A stretch of 64,000 nucleotides of DNA from Neptuniibacter sp048548695 (GTDB taxonomy: Bacteria > Pseudomonadota > Gammaproteobacteria > Pseudomonadales > Balneatricaceae): the NCBI RefSeq assembly GCF_048548695.1, contig NZ_JBLYIF010000009.1. One strand, 5' to 3'. Made by a program: the position numbers and the translations under genes. The notes under the pieces were generated by a model, which was given only the letters and a program-made list of their open reading frames with translations, did no database searches and was not told the origin of the DNA. How positions within the stretch are numbered: position 1 is the stretch's first letter; every line of letters begins with the position of its first letter. This document shows, in pieces, positions 63,618 through 64,000 of this stretch.

Positions 63618-63631
63618 GGTTTAGCTTTACC

Positions 63632-64000
<369 letters not shown>

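Overview
The window is a gene-dense gammaproteobacterial chromosome segment, by gene order and protein character closest to the Oceanospirillales/Pseudomonadales side of the class. The evidence for this is the syntenic block nif3-degS(algW)-[..]-hisD-hisG-murA-ibaG-mlaBCDEF-kdsDC-lptCAB-rpoN-hpf-ptsN-rapZ-ptsO, the mreBCD-maf-rng-yhdP block, the gatCAB operon and the accBC-prmA-DUF3426 block. All are core housekeeping arrangements. No rRNA, tRNA, IS element, phage gene or CRISPR array was seen. Base composition looks near 50% GC except in one island.

Layout. 1-6.4 kb: a small Cys-rich protein, an HDOD/GAF signalling protein, nnrS behind a promoter with FNR/Dnr-like and NsrR-like sites, a divergent acuI/GntR pair sharing a perfect palindrome, zapG and a Nif3-family gene. 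6.4-12.3 kb: degS, then a lower-GC cassette of surface-polysaccharide genes (GT2 glycosyltransferase, polysaccharide pyruvyl transferase, nitroreductase-fold protein, O-antigen ligase/polymerase). This cassette sits where pseudomonads carry hisC. 12.4-19.0 kb: hisD, hisG, murA and ibaG, then the mlaFEDCB phospholipid transport operon, all on the minus strand. 19.2-30 kb: a plus-strand run of a Ca/Na exchanger, Kdo synthesis (kdsD, kdsC), the Lpt LPS export genes, rpoN, hpf, the nitrogen PTS genes (ptsN, rapZ, ptsO), mgtE, darP and a pseudouridine synthase.

30-34 kb: accessory regulatory and transport genes (a PAS diguanylate cyclase, an AraC regulator beside an SLC13-type carrier, a secreted unknown). 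34-43.4 kb: minus-strand mreBCD-maf-rng-yhdP-nitrilase. 43.5-46.8 kb: gatCAB. 46.9-49 kb: a TorF-type porin, an ~800-bp gap with no recognised gene, and a membrane-anchored cold-shock-domain protein. 49-55.8 kb: slyX-plsB, then minus-strand rsmJ, uppP, tsaB, ubiX and mpl. 56-60 kb: fbp, ppa, two unknown proteins, a probable 38-residue membrane peptide and an orphan ParA. 60-64 kb: aroQ, accBC, prmA and the start of a DUF3426 zinc-ribbon gene that leaves the window inside a (CCAGAG)12 repeat.

The dominant theme is envelope construction: Mla, Kdo/Lpt, MurA/Mpl/UppP, MreBCD, YhdP, DegS, PlsB and AccBC. I found no clearly novel multi-gene system. The items most worth a second look are the polysaccharide cassette in place of hisC, the two operator-bearing promoters, the orphan ParA neighbourhood with clustered TGACG motifs, the hexanucleotide (PE)n repeat, the poly-G/C tracts, and the gap at 47.6-48.4 kb.
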